Shown piece after piece: positions 1 to 9,079 of a stretch of 38,082 nucleotides of DNA. A program made the position numbers and the translations under genes. Origin of the DNA: Clostridiaceae bacterium (lineage in GTDB: Bacteria; Bacillota; Clostridia; DSM-8532). Numbering within the stretch: position 1 is the first letter of the stretch; every line of letters begins with the position of its first letter. Where the stretch lies: the NCBI GenBank assembly GCA_012519655.1, contig JAAYPS010000052.1:1-38082 (forward strand), in the 5' to 3' direction. Below the pieces are notes generated by a model. It worked only from the letters and a program-made list of their open reading frames with translations. It had not been told where the DNA came from and did not search any database.

Positions 1-24
1 AAAGAACCGTCCCCTTGTGTTTGG
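1..24 (-). repeat. Partial copy of dispersed GGGACGG hairpin repeat
   Basis: The first 24 bases, read on the minus strand, match the 5' part of the unit present twice at 13801-13861 (core GGGACGGTTCTTT preceded by AACACA). One difference is an extra G in the G run. The rest of the unit lies before the window. It sits about 30 bases upstream of the phosphorylase gene and is inverted relative to the copies near 13.8 kb. Repeats with this core are, to my recollection, common between genes in Clostridia; I did not search for other copies. Confidence 0.7.
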
Positions 25-57
25 AAAATAAAATATATTCATTTTGGAGGTATTGTG

Positions 58-2409
58 ATGCAATATGGTTATTTCGATCAAAAGGCCCATGAGTATGTTA
101 TTACAAGACCTGATACACCAACACCGTGGATAAATTACATAGGAAGTGGGAAGTATGGTGGAATAGTTTCAAACACTGGCGGAGGCTATAGTTTTCATAA
201 GGACCCGCGAAACAGACGACTTACAAGGTATAGGTATAACAACGTTCCAATGGACAGGCCGGGTAGGTATATCTATATTCGAGATGTAGCAACGGGTGAA
301 TATTGGAACCCAGGATATCAACCAGTTCAAAGAAAGCTTGACTCATATAGCTGTAGGCATGGAATGGGATATACAGTGTTGGAAGGTGAATACAAAGCTA
401 TTTCCAGCCAGGTGACATATTTTGTTCCTGATGATATGGATTTTGAAATATGGCTAGTAAAAGTCAAGAACCTTGGGCACGCACCGAGGTCACTTCAAAT
501 ATTTAGTTATTCTGAATTCTGTTTCTGGGATGCAGTTAAAGACCAACAAAATGTAGATTGGGTTCAGCAGATTAATCAAGGAAGATATGAAGATGGAATT
601 ATCACATGGCATCCTCACGAGTATAAAAATACTTGCTCGTTTTTTGCAACTAGTGAAGAAATAAATAGCTATGACACGAATTTGGAGTCATTTATTGGTA
701 AATACCGTTCGGAAGCAAATCCCATAGCAGTGGAAATGGGCGCATGTGCAAATTCAATATCTTACAGAATGAATGGTGTAGGTGCGTTTTGCATTGACGT
801 AAATTTATCTCCTAATGAAGAGAGGGAAATGATATTCATACTGGGATTCACCGAAAACAAAGCATCAATTAGAAATGATATAAGTAAATATTTAGATGTA
901 AACGAAGCAAAGGCTGCTTTTAGCCGGTTAAATAAGTCATGGGAAGAGTATATAAACAAGGTTCAGGTTCAAACGCCTGATGATGATATGAACTTGTTTT
1001 TAAATGTCTGGAATCAGTACCAATGTAAAACAACATTTAATTGGTCAAGATTTGTATCTCTTTACCAGCTTGGTTTAGGTCGAGGCATGGGTATTAGGGA
1101 CAGTGCACAGGATACACTGGGTGTGATGCACTCTATTCCTAGTGAGGCACGAGAACTTATCAAAAAACTAATACATTGCCAGTATACCGACGGACGTATT
1201 TACCACCTCTTTTTCCCGTTAACAGGCGAAGGCGGATTTGGCGATGCTCCAGTTAAAAAGTTTGACTGGTATTCAGATGATCACCTCTGGCTTATACTCG
1301 CGGTGAATTCCTATATTAAGGAGACAGGGGATTTTGAATTTTTAAACTGCTCTATTTTATATAACGACGACACCACAGAAGCTACCGTAATGGAACACCT
1401 GGATAACGCAATGAATTTCACATATAACCATAAGGGCCCTAATGGACTAGCTCTTGCGGGCAGAGCCGACTGGAATGACACTTTAAATCTGGATGTAGGA
1501 AAAGGGATTGCTGAAAGTGTATTTTCTTCAATGCTATATTGTAGAGCCGCACTTGAGATGGTTGAGATTGCAAAATACATGAAATTAGAACAGAGTGTAG
1601 AAAAATATACTAACATGTATGAGGAAATGAAAAAGGCTATTAATGAATCGAGCTGGGATGGAGAATGGTATAAAAGAGCTTTCGATGATGAAGGTAATGT
1701 GCTGGGTTCAAAAGAAAACGAATTTGGAAAGATCTTTATCAATAGTCAGTCATGGGCCATAATAAGCTTAATTGCATCTAAGGAAAAAGCTAAGATATGT
1801 CTTGAGTCGGTAAATAAATATTTAAACACCAAGTACGGAATAGTTTCAGTGTATCCTGCATACAAAGAATTTGACGAGTCAAAGGGAGGCATAACAACAT
1901 ATCCCCCTGGTGCAAAAGAAAACGGTGGGATCTTTTTACATACCAATCCCTGGGTTATGATTGCCGAGACTATAATGGGCAATGGTGATATGGCATATAA
2001 ATATTATGAACAAATATTACCGGCAAGACGCAATAATGATGCGGATCTACTTGAAGTTGAACCCTATGTGTATTGTCAGAATGTATTAGGTAAGGAACAT
2101 CCACAGTTCGGAATAGGCAGAAATTCATGGCTGACAGGTACTTCAGCTTGGAATTATGTTGCAGCTACCCAATATATTTTAGGAATAAGACCTGAATATG
2201 AAAGCCTTACCGTTGATCCTTGCATACCTTCGAATTGGAAAGGATTCAAAGCAACAAGAGAATTTCGGGGCTGTACTTACAATATTGAAGTGCGGAATCC
2301 AGATGGAGTCTGCAGAGGTGTTAAAAGAATAATTGTAGATGGCGTCGAAACTGATAGAATACCAATAAAACCAAAAGGAACAACTTGTGATTGTTTAATA
2401 ATAATGTAG
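58..2409 (+). CDS. GH94 inverting disaccharide phosphorylase, cellobiose phosphorylase-like
   Basis: This is a 783-residue cytoplasmic glycoside phosphorylase with no signal peptide. GH94 enzymes split a beta-linked disaccharide with phosphate, giving a sugar 1-phosphate and saving ATP. The opening (MQYGYFDQKAHEYVITRP, then TPTPWINYIG) is typical of the family and of about its normal length. The catalytic acid lies in RADWNDTLN (Asp471/Asp474; the Asp of WND is the family general acid). Likely phosphate ligands are Arg342/Arg347 in RGMGIRD, His628 in FLHTNPW and Thr693-Gly694 in WLTGTSAW. ATG 58 was chosen over GTG 55 because GGAGG at 46-50 is then seven bases away and the N-terminus fits the family. 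Cellobiose is the likely substrate for such an organism, but chitobiose or laminaribiose phosphorylases share these motifs, so specificity is inferred. No transporter gene is adjacent. Confidence 0.9.
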   Translation: MQYGYFDQKAHEYVITRPDTPTPWINYIGSGKYGGIVSNTGGGYSFHKDPRNRRLTRYRYNNVPMDRPGRYIYIRDVATGEYWNPGYQPVQRKLDSYSCRHGMGYTVLEGEYKAISSQVTYFVPDDMDFEIWLVKVKNLGHAPRSLQIFSYSEFCFWDAVKDQQNVDWVQQINQGRYEDGIITWHPHEYKNTCSFFATSEEINSYDTNLESFIGKYRSEANPIAVEMGACANSISYRMNGVGAFCIDVNLSPNEEREMIFILGFTENKASIRNDISKYLDVNEAKAAFSRLNKSWEEYINKVQVQTPDDDMNLFLNVWNQYQCKTTFNWSRFVSLYQLGLGRGMGIRDSAQDTLGVMHSIPSEARELIKKLIHCQYTDGRIYHLFFPLTGEGGFGDAPVKKFDWYSDDHLWLILAVNSYIKETGDFEFLNCSILYNDDTTEATVMEHLDNAMNFTYNHKGPNGLALAGRADWNDTLNLDVGKGIAESVFSSMLYCRAALEMVEIAKYMKLEQSVEKYTNMYEEMKKAINESSWDGEWYKRAFDDEGNVLGSKENEFGKIFINSQSWAIISLIASKEKAKICLESVNKYLNTKYGIVSVYPAYKEFDESKGGITTYPPGAKENGGIFLHTNPWVMIAETIMGNGDMAYKYYEQILPARRNNDADLLEVEPYVYCQNVLGKEHPQFGIGRNSWLTGTSAWNYVAATQYILGIRPEYESLTVDPCIPSNWKGFKATREFRGCTYNIEVRNPDGVCRGVKRIIVDGVETDRIPIKPKGTTCDCLIIM

Positions 2410-2484
2410 ATAAGTTTATATTTGCACTTATTTATGGAACTTTTTTAGCTTAAGTTAGTCTAACTGTATAACTGGCTAACCTTT

Positions 2485-2599
2485 ATAGGTGGTATAAAAG
2501 CATAGTTTAAACTTTAGAAGTCTTGGACTGTGCTTTTCTCCACTCATTTTTGAGTAATTAATAAAATGAGCTTTTACTAACTACTTAAATACCACCTAT
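2485..2599. other. Spacer with three nested inverted repeats (three-way-junction fold)
   Basis: An 11-base arm ATAGGTGGTAT (2485-2495) is exactly complementary to ATACCACCTAT (2589-2599). Two further hairpins lie inside. AAAAGCATAGT (2496-2506) pairs with ACTGTGCTTTT (2527-2537) with one G-U, and CTCATTTT (2543-2550) pairs with AAAATGAG (2563-2570). Together they form a closed three-way junction of about 115 bases between the phosphorylase and the serpin gene. It could be a structured RNA in the serpin leader, a small non-autonomous mobile element with terminal inverted repeats, or a terminator remnant. I do not recognise it as a known RNA family. Confidence 0.4.
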
Positions 2600-2679
2600 T
2601 ATCAAGAACATGGTTTGTGATATTTTCTAATGAGAGTCACCTTATATACACCTATTAAGCTAAAAAGGAGGTTTATACA

Positions 2680-3966
2680 ATGAGGAAATTATTAGTTTTA
2701 ATGTTAGTATTGATAGTTACTTTATCAGGATGTGCAAGTATTATTACTGACATTCCTAATTTTGACAATAATACTGAACCTAATACACCAGCAATTGAAG
2801 AACCGCAAAATGAGTCCGAAAATGAGTTTGATAAAGATGATGAAGTGTCTGGGATAAAAAATCTTGAGCTTATTGAAGCAAATAAACAATTTTCTTGGGA
2901 AATTCTCAAGAAGATAAATGAAGATGATAGTGGACAAGAAGTTTTTATATCACCCCTTTCAATATCAAGTATGCTAATGATGGCATATAATGGGGCAGAG
3001 GGTAACACTAAAAGCCAAATGGCAGAAGCCATGCATTACGAAGGTATATCTGTTGAGGATTTAAATGCAGGTTATAAGTATCTTTTAGATAAACTGAATA
3101 ATATCGATAAAAAAGTTTCAATAGAAATAGCAAACTCGATGTGGTTAAGGCAAGGATTTAATATTGAGCCAAGTTTCATAGATATTAACGGCAAATTCCT
3201 TTTTGCAGACGCTAAAAGTCTTGACTTTTCAGATCCAAATTCAGCTACCGAGATAAATAATTGGATTGCCCGGAAAACAAATAACCTAATTAAATCTGTT
3301 ATTAATCCGCCTATAGCTGATGACGTAGTGATGTATCTTATAAATGCCATTTATTTTAATGGAGAATGGACCAATGAGTTTAAAGAAAAAAATACTATTG
3401 AAGCCAACTTCAATGCTTATGATGGTGTAGCAGATACTGTTCAGATGATGCAAAGGAGCGGTGGAATTTACTTGGCAGAAACAGATGAATTTAAGGCTGT
3501 AAGTCTCCCCTATGGTGATGAGAAAGTAAGTATGGTAGTTATTTTACCTGAGGGCGATATAAACCAATTTATTAGTAGTTTTGATAATGAAAAATGGTAT
3601 ACATTGATTAATAACTTGCGCCCGAGCAAAGTTGACTTACAATTGCCTAAGTTTAAAATGGAATACGGATTAAAGGAATTGAACAAGGCTCTTGTTTCGC
3701 TCGGAATGGAAGAGATGTTTTCACATAAAGCGAATTTCAGTGGTATTTCAAGAGATGTTTTCATAAACAGAGTTCTGCACAAAGCTGTTGTAGATGTAAA
3801 TGAAAAAGGAACTGAAGCTGCGGCAGTAACTGTGGGTGAAGTTGCTGCAGTTTCCTATGTTGAGCCTGTCAACTTTATTGCAGACCGCCCGTTTATGTTT
3901 GTAATATGTGATACCGAGGACTGGAATATCCTGTTTGCAGGCAAGAAGTTATTTGGTGATAGGTAG
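2680..3966 (+). CDS. Serpin (serine protease inhibitor), secreted lipoprotein
   Basis: This 428-residue protein has a lipoprotein signal peptide ending in LSGC (Cys18). An acidic Asn/Glu/Asp-rich linker runs to about residue 60, followed by a full serpin domain to the C-terminus. It should be anchored on the outer face of the membrane. The reactive-centre hinge EKGTEAAAVTV starts at Glu375 (P17). It keeps the small P12-P10 alanines that inhibitory serpins need to insert the loop as a beta strand. Counting 17 residues puts the scissile bond near Val391-Ser392, which would suit an elastase- or subtilisin-like target; this is inference. The conserved C-terminal stretch FIADRPFMFVI is present. 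AAGGAGGT at 2665-2672 is seven bases from the ATG. Some cellulolytic clostridia carry serpins attached to the cellulosome by dockerins, but no dockerin is present here. Confidence 0.92.
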   Translation: MRKLLVLMLVLIVTLSGCASIITDIPNFDNNTEPNTPAIEEPQNESENEFDKDDEVSGIKNLELIEANKQFSWEILKKINEDDSGQEVFISPLSISSMLMMAYNGAEGNTKSQMAEAMHYEGISVEDLNAGYKYLLDKLNNIDKKVSIEIANSMWLRQGFNIEPSFIDINGKFLFADAKSLDFSDPNSATEINNWIARKTNNLIKSVINPPIADDVVMYLINAIYFNGEWTNEFKEKNTIEANFNAYDGVADTVQMMQRSGGIYLAETDEFKAVSLPYGDEKVSMVVILPEGDINQFISSFDNEKWYTLINNLRPSKVDLQLPKFKMEYGLKELNKALVSLGMEEMFSHKANFSGISRDVFINRVLHKAVVDVNEKGTEAAAVTVGEVAAVSYVEPVNFIADRPFMFVICDTEDWNILFAGKKLFGDR

Positions 3967-4038
3967 ATTGATTTATTTAGTTGTATAACTTGTAATAAAG
4001 AGTTTTATTATGTTGCTCAAAATAAGTCATATAGATGT

Positions 4039-4064
4039 AGTAGCCCCTTTTCATTGGGGCTACT
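4039..4064. terminator. Hairpin between convergent serpin and hydrolase genes
   Basis: AGTAGCCCC (4039-4047) pairs exactly with GGGGCTACT (4056-4064) around an eight-base loop. The stop codon of the minus-strand hydrolase lies inside the 3' arm (4060-4062). Neither side has a long uninterrupted U run, so terminator strength is uncertain, but the position between two convergent genes suits a shared terminator. Confidence 0.6.
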
Positions 4065-4884
4065 GTAGAAACTGAATGGAAATTTTACAGAACTCATGAC
4101 TTTTTTCATACTGGAGTTCATGGCCACAGTCTTGCACTAAGTGAATTTGCGAATTACATATTAATTTATGTAGCATGAAAGAGTTTTCATTGGGTACTAT
4201 AGCATCCTTATTGCCATACACAATCAAAACAGGAATTTTAATTTTACTTAACCCATCCTGGAATGCTACAACTAAGTCTTTTTTTAGACCTGATATGGAC
4301 ATACATTCATGAATTATGGAGAACATTGTTCTTAAAGCTCCGGGCTTATTTATGTAAGTATAGGCACTGTTCAGCCAGTCGGGGGTCATGGAATTCTTAT
4401 TGAAAAAAGACTTTCTTGTAACAGCTCTTAAAGCCCAAAGGGGCACTTTAATATTTATTTTTTGCAAAAATTTAAAAGAAGAAAACCGACAAGCTGTAGG
4501 GAACTTAGTAAAAGCGCTATTTACAACAATCAGTTTTTTTACAAGTGACGGATACTTAATAACAAAATTAAGGCATACAGCTCCACCAAGGGAGTGGCCT
4601 ACTAAATAAAATTGCTCAAGTTTCATCTCTGTAACAAAATCTTTCAAAAAACCAGTAAGCCGATCTAATGTATAGGCTATTTGGGGTTTGTGGCTCAGGC
4701 CATGCCCCGGTAAATCTAAAGCAATTACTCTGTAATGCTTACTAAGTTCTTCTATTGACATTTCCCATTCTTCTAAGAACCCTGCTATTCCATGAACGAG
4801 TAAAAGGGGAAATCCGTTGCCTGATTCCCTGTAACGTATAGAAATTTCATTGATTTTTAAATATTTATCATGAACGCTATGCAT
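4060..4884 (-). CDS. Alpha/beta-fold hydrolase
   Basis: This is a 274-residue single-domain alpha/beta hydrolase without signal peptide, so probably cytoplasmic. The oxyanion-hole motif HGIAGF (His31-Gly32), the nucleophile elbow GHSLGG (Ser98), the acid in GNKDAIVP (Asp227) and the base in CGHELQ (His255) give a complete catalytic triad. The cap region (about 130-200) contains many aromatic and basic residues. The family includes esterases, lipases, haloperoxidase-like and C-C bond hydrolases, and the sequence does not tell which. It converges on the serpin gene. Its upstream neighbour is a long gene-free stretch, so it is probably transcribed alone. The start is supported only by a weak GGTGG about six bases before the ATG. 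Confidence 0.88.
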   Translation of the reverse strand: MHSVHDKYLKINEISIRYRESGNGFPLLLVHGIAGFLEEWEMSIEELSKHYRVIALDLPGHGLSHKPQIAYTLDRLTGFLKDFVTEMKLEQFYLVGHSLGGAVCLNFVIKYPSLVKKLIVVNSAFTKFPTACRFSSFKFLQKINIKVPLWALRAVTRKSFFNKNSMTPDWLNSAYTYINKPGALRTMFSIIHECMSISGLKKDLVVAFQDGLSKIKIPVLIVYGNKDAIVPNENSFMLHKLICNSQIHLVQDCGHELQYEKSHEFCKISIQFLQ

Positions 4885-5377
4885 GTGACACCACCAAGGT
4901 ATTTAGTTAGGACTGTTATGCTAAGTTAGGGCAAACCACAAAAGACTTAATTAGATTATAGCTATACAAGCCATTATTTGCAATTGCAAAGCGCTTTTCA
5001 AACTCAATATAACCAAAATTGAAACCAAGTTCAACCACAAAAAAACATAATGGTTAAACACTTTTGCAAACTTAATATTTACATAAGAAAACAAGAAGCC
5101 TCCACCTATTATGTGGATGGAGCACGTTACATGACCATTAACAGCTATTTAAGTAGATTAGTAATATTTTCTTAATAGAAACGTAAACACTATTAAATGG
5201 TTATATCTTCATGCACATGATAAGATAATGCTAAGTATAACCACGTACTTTTTGGTGCAAAATGACTAATTAAGTTTTCTAACTAATTAACTATATTTTT
5301 GGAACATTGATAAGTACTAATCGTCTAATAAGATGCAAAGTTTAACAAAAGATAAATACTAATACGGAGGGTTGCGA
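4885..5377. other. Gene-free divergent intergenic region
   Basis: This AT-rich region of about 490 bases separates the divergent hydrolase and glycosidase genes. I find no open frame longer than about 15 codons with a ribosome binding site. It contains a small hairpin near 5100-5125 (TCCAC/GTGGA) and a candidate promoter for the downstream gene at 5307-5334. Nothing else is supported. Confidence 0.6.
5307..5334 (+). promoter_or_regulatory. Candidate sigma-A promoter for the phosphodiester glycosidase gene
   Basis: TTGATA (5307-5312) and TAAGAT (5329-5334) are separated by 16 bases, with a start point near 5341, about 37 bases before the ATG. In DNA this AT-rich, chance matches are common. 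Confidence 0.4.
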
Positions 5378-8300
5378 ATGAGGTTAAGAAAAGCGGCAGC
5401 TATAGTTTTGTCAGGAATATTTATTTTATCTGGAGTCATCACTGACTCTCATGCGAATGAGATTACACCGAGTAATCCAGTTATTTATCAGCAGGTTGAA
5501 AGTAAGATTATTACTTCTGGCGTAACACAGGATACGATAATGAGGTATACTCAACTTGGGTGGCAGAAGATCAATGTACTCAAGGCTGACTTAAATGATC
5601 CAAATGTACATATCGATGCTTTAACAAACAGCGAAACAATTCAAACTCCTTTGTCAACAACAGAACATATGAACGAATGGGGAGCTATTGCAGGTATAAA
5701 TGGTAGTTTCTTTCTTGGAACCGATCAACCTGGTATGCAGAATCTTATTGGACCGATGTTACAATCACAAAACATCAAAACTGCAGATGCAACATTCAAT
5801 TTAGATAGAGATAATATGGCCACTTTTGCTATTGACGAAACGAAAAGTGGAACAATTGATTACTGGAAAGCTGATATTCGTATTTATGCGCCTAACAGTG
5901 AATATATAAGCGTATCAAGGTATAATGAGCCTTATTATGGGTATAGCGATTTCACGGTTATAGATAGAAAATGGACAAATACATCCATTGGTACCCGTAA
6001 TGGTTATTATCCTGATCTCACCGAGATGGTAGTGGAAGATGGACTTGTTAAAGAAATCAGGGTGAATATGCCCTCTGTTGAAATTCCACTAAACGGATAT
6101 GTAGTAGTTACAAGGAAAGAGAATACACCATTGATTTTGGATAACTTCAATGTTGGCGATCCTGTTCGATTTGAAATAAGTACTACGCCGGATTGGGTTG
6201 GAATGAAGATGGCGGTAAGTGGCGGTGGAATGGTGGTTGTTGATGGGATTATCCCCGAAAAGTATACCCATGAAGTTGCAGGTAGACACCCCAGAACGGC
6301 AGTAGGTACAAGTCAAGATGGAAAGACAATTTATATGGTTGTTGTCGATGGAAGACAATCCAATAGTATAGGAATGACCACTAATGAAATGGCTGAGTTT
6401 ATGCTTGAAATAGGAGCATATAACGCATTAATGATGGATGGTGGCGGTTCTACAACAATGGCTTCAAGGGAACCGGGAAGTAGTAGTATTGCTGTTCAAA
6501 ATACCCCAAGCGACGGTGTTCAAAGAAGGATACCGAATGCTATAGGAGTATTTTCACTTGCACCTCCTTCACCTTTAGCTGGACTTTATATCGAGGTTGA
6601 CGATTCGAATGTTTTTGTAAATACAACAAGACATTTTTCTGTTAAAGGCTACGATGAATATTTCAACCCCGTCATTATTAATCCTGATGAAGTGAGCTGG
6701 CAGGTGATAGGGGTGGATGGTAGCTTTTCAGGTAACGAGCTAACTCCTAAATCGGCTGGAGTTGCAAAAGTAATTGCAACGGTGGGCGACATATCTGCTG
6801 AAATCGATATTAGTGTTCTAAATGGACCTGTTAAATTGACTATTAGCAGCAGCGATTTAACGCTCATTTCAAAAGAACGCAAGAGATTTACTGTTATCGG
6901 AGAGGATGAAGAAGGATTTAAAGCATCTATTAGCCCCAGGGATGTCAATTGGAAGACCATGGGTGGGATAGGTTTCTTCGCAAACGATACATTCGTTGCT
7001 ACAAGCTCGGGCTACGGTTATATATCTGCAACGGTTGGAGATGCACATGCTTACTGTTCTGTTCAGGTTTTGCCAACTGAAAGCACCATTGTTGACAATT
7101 TCGAAGAGCAAAGAGCAACCTTTTTATCATATCCTTCTACAGTTAACGGCTCATATCAGATTTCGAATGAGCAAAAACATGGTGGTAATACATCTGGAAA
7201 ATTATCATATGTTTTTGAATCTGCTGAAACGAACAGAGCAGCATATATAGTTTTTGACAAAGAGGGAGTTTCTATACCACAGAATGCGATAAGAGTTGGT
7301 TTTTGGATATACAATGATCATGAGAATTCAAATTGGCTTAGAATAGAGGTAAAAGATAGCCAAAACAGGATACATAGGCTTGGAGATATGACAAAACTGG
7401 ATTGGGTTGGATGGAGATATGTCGAAATACCATTAACAGGTGTTTCACTACCTGCCAAATTGACGAGGATTTATCTTGTTCAGGTTAACCCAATTGACGA
7501 AGCAGGTAATATATATATTGACGATTTAAGTGTAATTACTGTTCAGAAAGAGAAAATGACAGAGAGTACAAAAATATCACCTGTGGAAAATAGAGTAGTA
7601 CATAGCTTTGAAATAGATGATATAGAATTTTTATCTTATCCTTCCTGGGTTCCAGGGGATGCTGGAGTAGTAAATGAATATGCCAATTCTGGAAATTCAA
7701 GCGTACGTTTGGACTATATTTTCAAAGAGGCTCCTGAAACACAGGCCGCCTATGTTGTATTCCCTGGAAATGGAATCCGCATCCCTGACGGAACCGAAAC
7801 ACTCGGCTTATGGGCTTACAGCCAAAGATTTACTCAAAGCTGGCTTAGAGCAGAGGTTGTTGATGGAGATGGAGCAAGACAGTATGTTATGTTTTCTGAA
7901 GGGATTAATTGGACTGGATGGAGATATGTTGAGGGATATGTGGGCAATATAAAAAAACCTGCGAGGGTAACAAGATTATATGTGGTAAATCCAAGACCAC
8001 TTAATGAAGAAGGTCACATATACCTTGATGATTTGCAGTTTAATATTAGAACAAGCAATGATGTTGATTTTAATAACATACCTACTGATAGTATTCCTCT
8101 AGATAGCAAAAATCAGGCAGTAGCATATACTCCGGAACTTGCTAGTATTGAGAGTAATTACAGGTTCTCTGTGTTTGGTCAGTCTCGCGAACCTGCTAAT
8201 GAAGTAGAAAACTATCTCACAGACTTTTTAGCTGACAAAATTAATAAGTATATTGACTATGGGGTTTTTGTAGGTAATTACCAACAAAATATACTTCAAA

Positions 8301-8749
8301 AGGTACAAAAGCCTGTGCTCGCTATGGGAGCTGGTTATAAGTCCATGGATGTGCAACTATCAAAGTTTATACAGTTGGACATGAGCTCAAGAAGCTTGAG
8401 AACAGGAACCACTGAGCAGTGGACATGGTTATTTAATGAACTTGATTCTTTTACAGGACAGAATGTGTTTATATTTTTAGAAAGTACTCCTGATTCATTT
8501 AGTGATAAACTCGAAAGCAAATTGCTTCGAGATATACTTTCGGAATATGCACAAACCAAGTTTGAGAATGTTTGGGTATTTTATAAGGGCACTGAAAATA
8601 TTGTAACAAAGGATAGAGGTGTTAGATATTTTTCAACATGCGGGCTTGATGTTGAAAACCTTTCAGCAGACAATACAAAGGCAGCTCAGTACATTCTTGT
8701 TACAATACTAGGCGACCAGGTAACTTATGAGTATAAACCAATAGAGTAA
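5378..8749 (+). CDS. Secreted multidomain phosphodiester glycosidase-family (NAGPA-like) protein
   Basis: This 1123-residue exported protein has a signal peptide at about residues 1-27. A NAGPA/phosphodiester glycosidase domain (about 55-400) shows NGSFF at 108-112, HPRTAVG from His304 and MMDGGGSTTM around Asp354. Two bacterial Ig-like stretches follow (about 402-480 and 486-566), then two homologous jelly-roll-like modules (about 568-722 and 739-890; both carry FLSYPS, GWRYVE and IYxDDL). A C-terminal domain (about 928-1123) resembles calcineurin-type phosphoesterases in layout (FSVFGQSREP at its start). It lacks the expected metal-binding His/Asp motifs such as GDxH and GNHD, so it is probably inactive; that assignment is inferred. 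The family removes sugars from phosphodiester-linked glycans, so a cell-wall polymer or exopolysaccharide substrate is plausible. ATG 5378 was preferred to TTG 5372 because GGAGG (5366-5370) is seven bases before it. Confidence 0.85.
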   Translation: MRLRKAAAIVLSGIFILSGVITDSHANEITPSNPVIYQQVESKIITSGVTQDTIMRYTQLGWQKINVLKADLNDPNVHIDALTNSETIQTPLSTTEHMNEWGAIAGINGSFFLGTDQPGMQNLIGPMLQSQNIKTADATFNLDRDNMATFAIDETKSGTIDYWKADIRIYAPNSEYISVSRYNEPYYGYSDFTVIDRKWTNTSIGTRNGYYPDLTEMVVEDGLVKEIRVNMPSVEIPLNGYVVVTRKENTPLILDNFNVGDPVRFEISTTPDWVGMKMAVSGGGMVVVDGIIPEKYTHEVAGRHPRTAVGTSQDGKTIYMVVVDGRQSNSIGMTTNEMAEFMLEIGAYNALMMDGGGSTTMASREPGSSSIAVQNTPSDGVQRRIPNAIGVFSLAPPSPLAGLYIEVDDSNVFVNTTRHFSVKGYDEYFNPVIINPDEVSWQVIGVDGSFSGNELTPKSAGVAKVIATVGDISAEIDISVLNGPVKLTISSSDLTLISKERKRFTVIGEDEEGFKASISPRDVNWKTMGGIGFFANDTFVATSSGYGYISATVGDAHAYCSVQVLPTESTIVDNFEEQRATFLSYPSTVNGSYQISNEQKHGGNTSGKLSYVFESAETNRAAYIVFDKEGVSIPQNAIRVGFWIYNDHENSNWLRIEVKDSQNRIHRLGDMTKLDWVGWRYVEIPLTGVSLPAKLTRIYLVQVNPIDEAGNIYIDDLSVITVQKEKMTESTKISPVENRVVHSFEIDDIEFLSYPSWVPGDAGVVNEYANSGNSSVRLDYIFKEAPETQAAYVVFPGNGIRIPDGTETLGLWAYSQRFTQSWLRAEVVDGDGARQYVMFSEGINWTGWRYVEGYVGNIKKPARVTRLYVVNPRPLNEEGHIYLDDLQFNIRTSNDVDFNNIPTDSIPLDSKNQAVAYTPELASIESNYRFSVFGQSREPANEVENYLTDFLADKINKYIDYGVFVGNYQQNILQKVQKPVLAMGAGYKSMDVQLSKFIQLDMSSRSLRTGTTEQWTWLFNELDSFTGQNVFIFLESTPDSFSDKLESKLLRDILSEYAQTKFENVWVFYKGTENIVTKDRGVRYFSTCGLDVENLSADNTKAAQYILVTILGDQVTYEYKPIE

Positions 8750-9079
8750 TCATCAGGACTTAAAATCCTGCGTAGGTTAAACTGGTATAAGCCAACTGAG
8801 TAACATATCATAATTATAGAGCTTTTGTACGGAATCTAGAGGCATGTATTTTTAGAACACAGGCCTAAAGTGGTGTTGTGCACCTTACCAGTTATCTTAA
8901 TCAAGCCATGAGCATATCGAAAAAAATAAGGTTAGACGTTTTTTTATATGAAACTATTATATAATCAAGCGCTGAGAATATGGAAAAGAATCAGGTGGAG
9001 TTTGACTTCACCTGATTTTTATATTAAATGTATAGAAAGTATATATTCATGCTTTGAGGTTATCAATTAAAGTTAGTAC
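8750..9079. other. Convergent intergenic region with imperfect direct repeat
   Basis: No gene is supported here. Two 34-base segments starting at 8899 and 8963 (both AATCAAGC..TGAG..ATAT.GAAAA) match at 28 of 34 positions and are offset by 64 bases. The second runs into the terminator at 8989-9020. This looks like an old local duplication of a terminator-proximal segment. Confidence 0.5.
8989..9020. terminator. Bidirectional rho-independent terminator
   Basis: AATCAGGTGGAG (8989-9000) pairs with CTTCACCTGATT (9006-9017) around the loop TTTGA, with one G-U pair. It is followed by T residues on the plus strand; the opposite strand has TTCTTTT after the stem. It lies between the convergent glycosidase and LCP genes and can serve both. 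Confidence 0.85.

Noticed and set aside
4926-4992. AGGGCAAACC followed by GCAAAGC, resembling pieces of a cyclic di-GMP-I riboswitch
   Set aside because: The two words are about 50 bases apart instead of about 15, the GGGACGCAAAGCC element is incomplete, and no P2/P3 stems or terminator with this layout were found.
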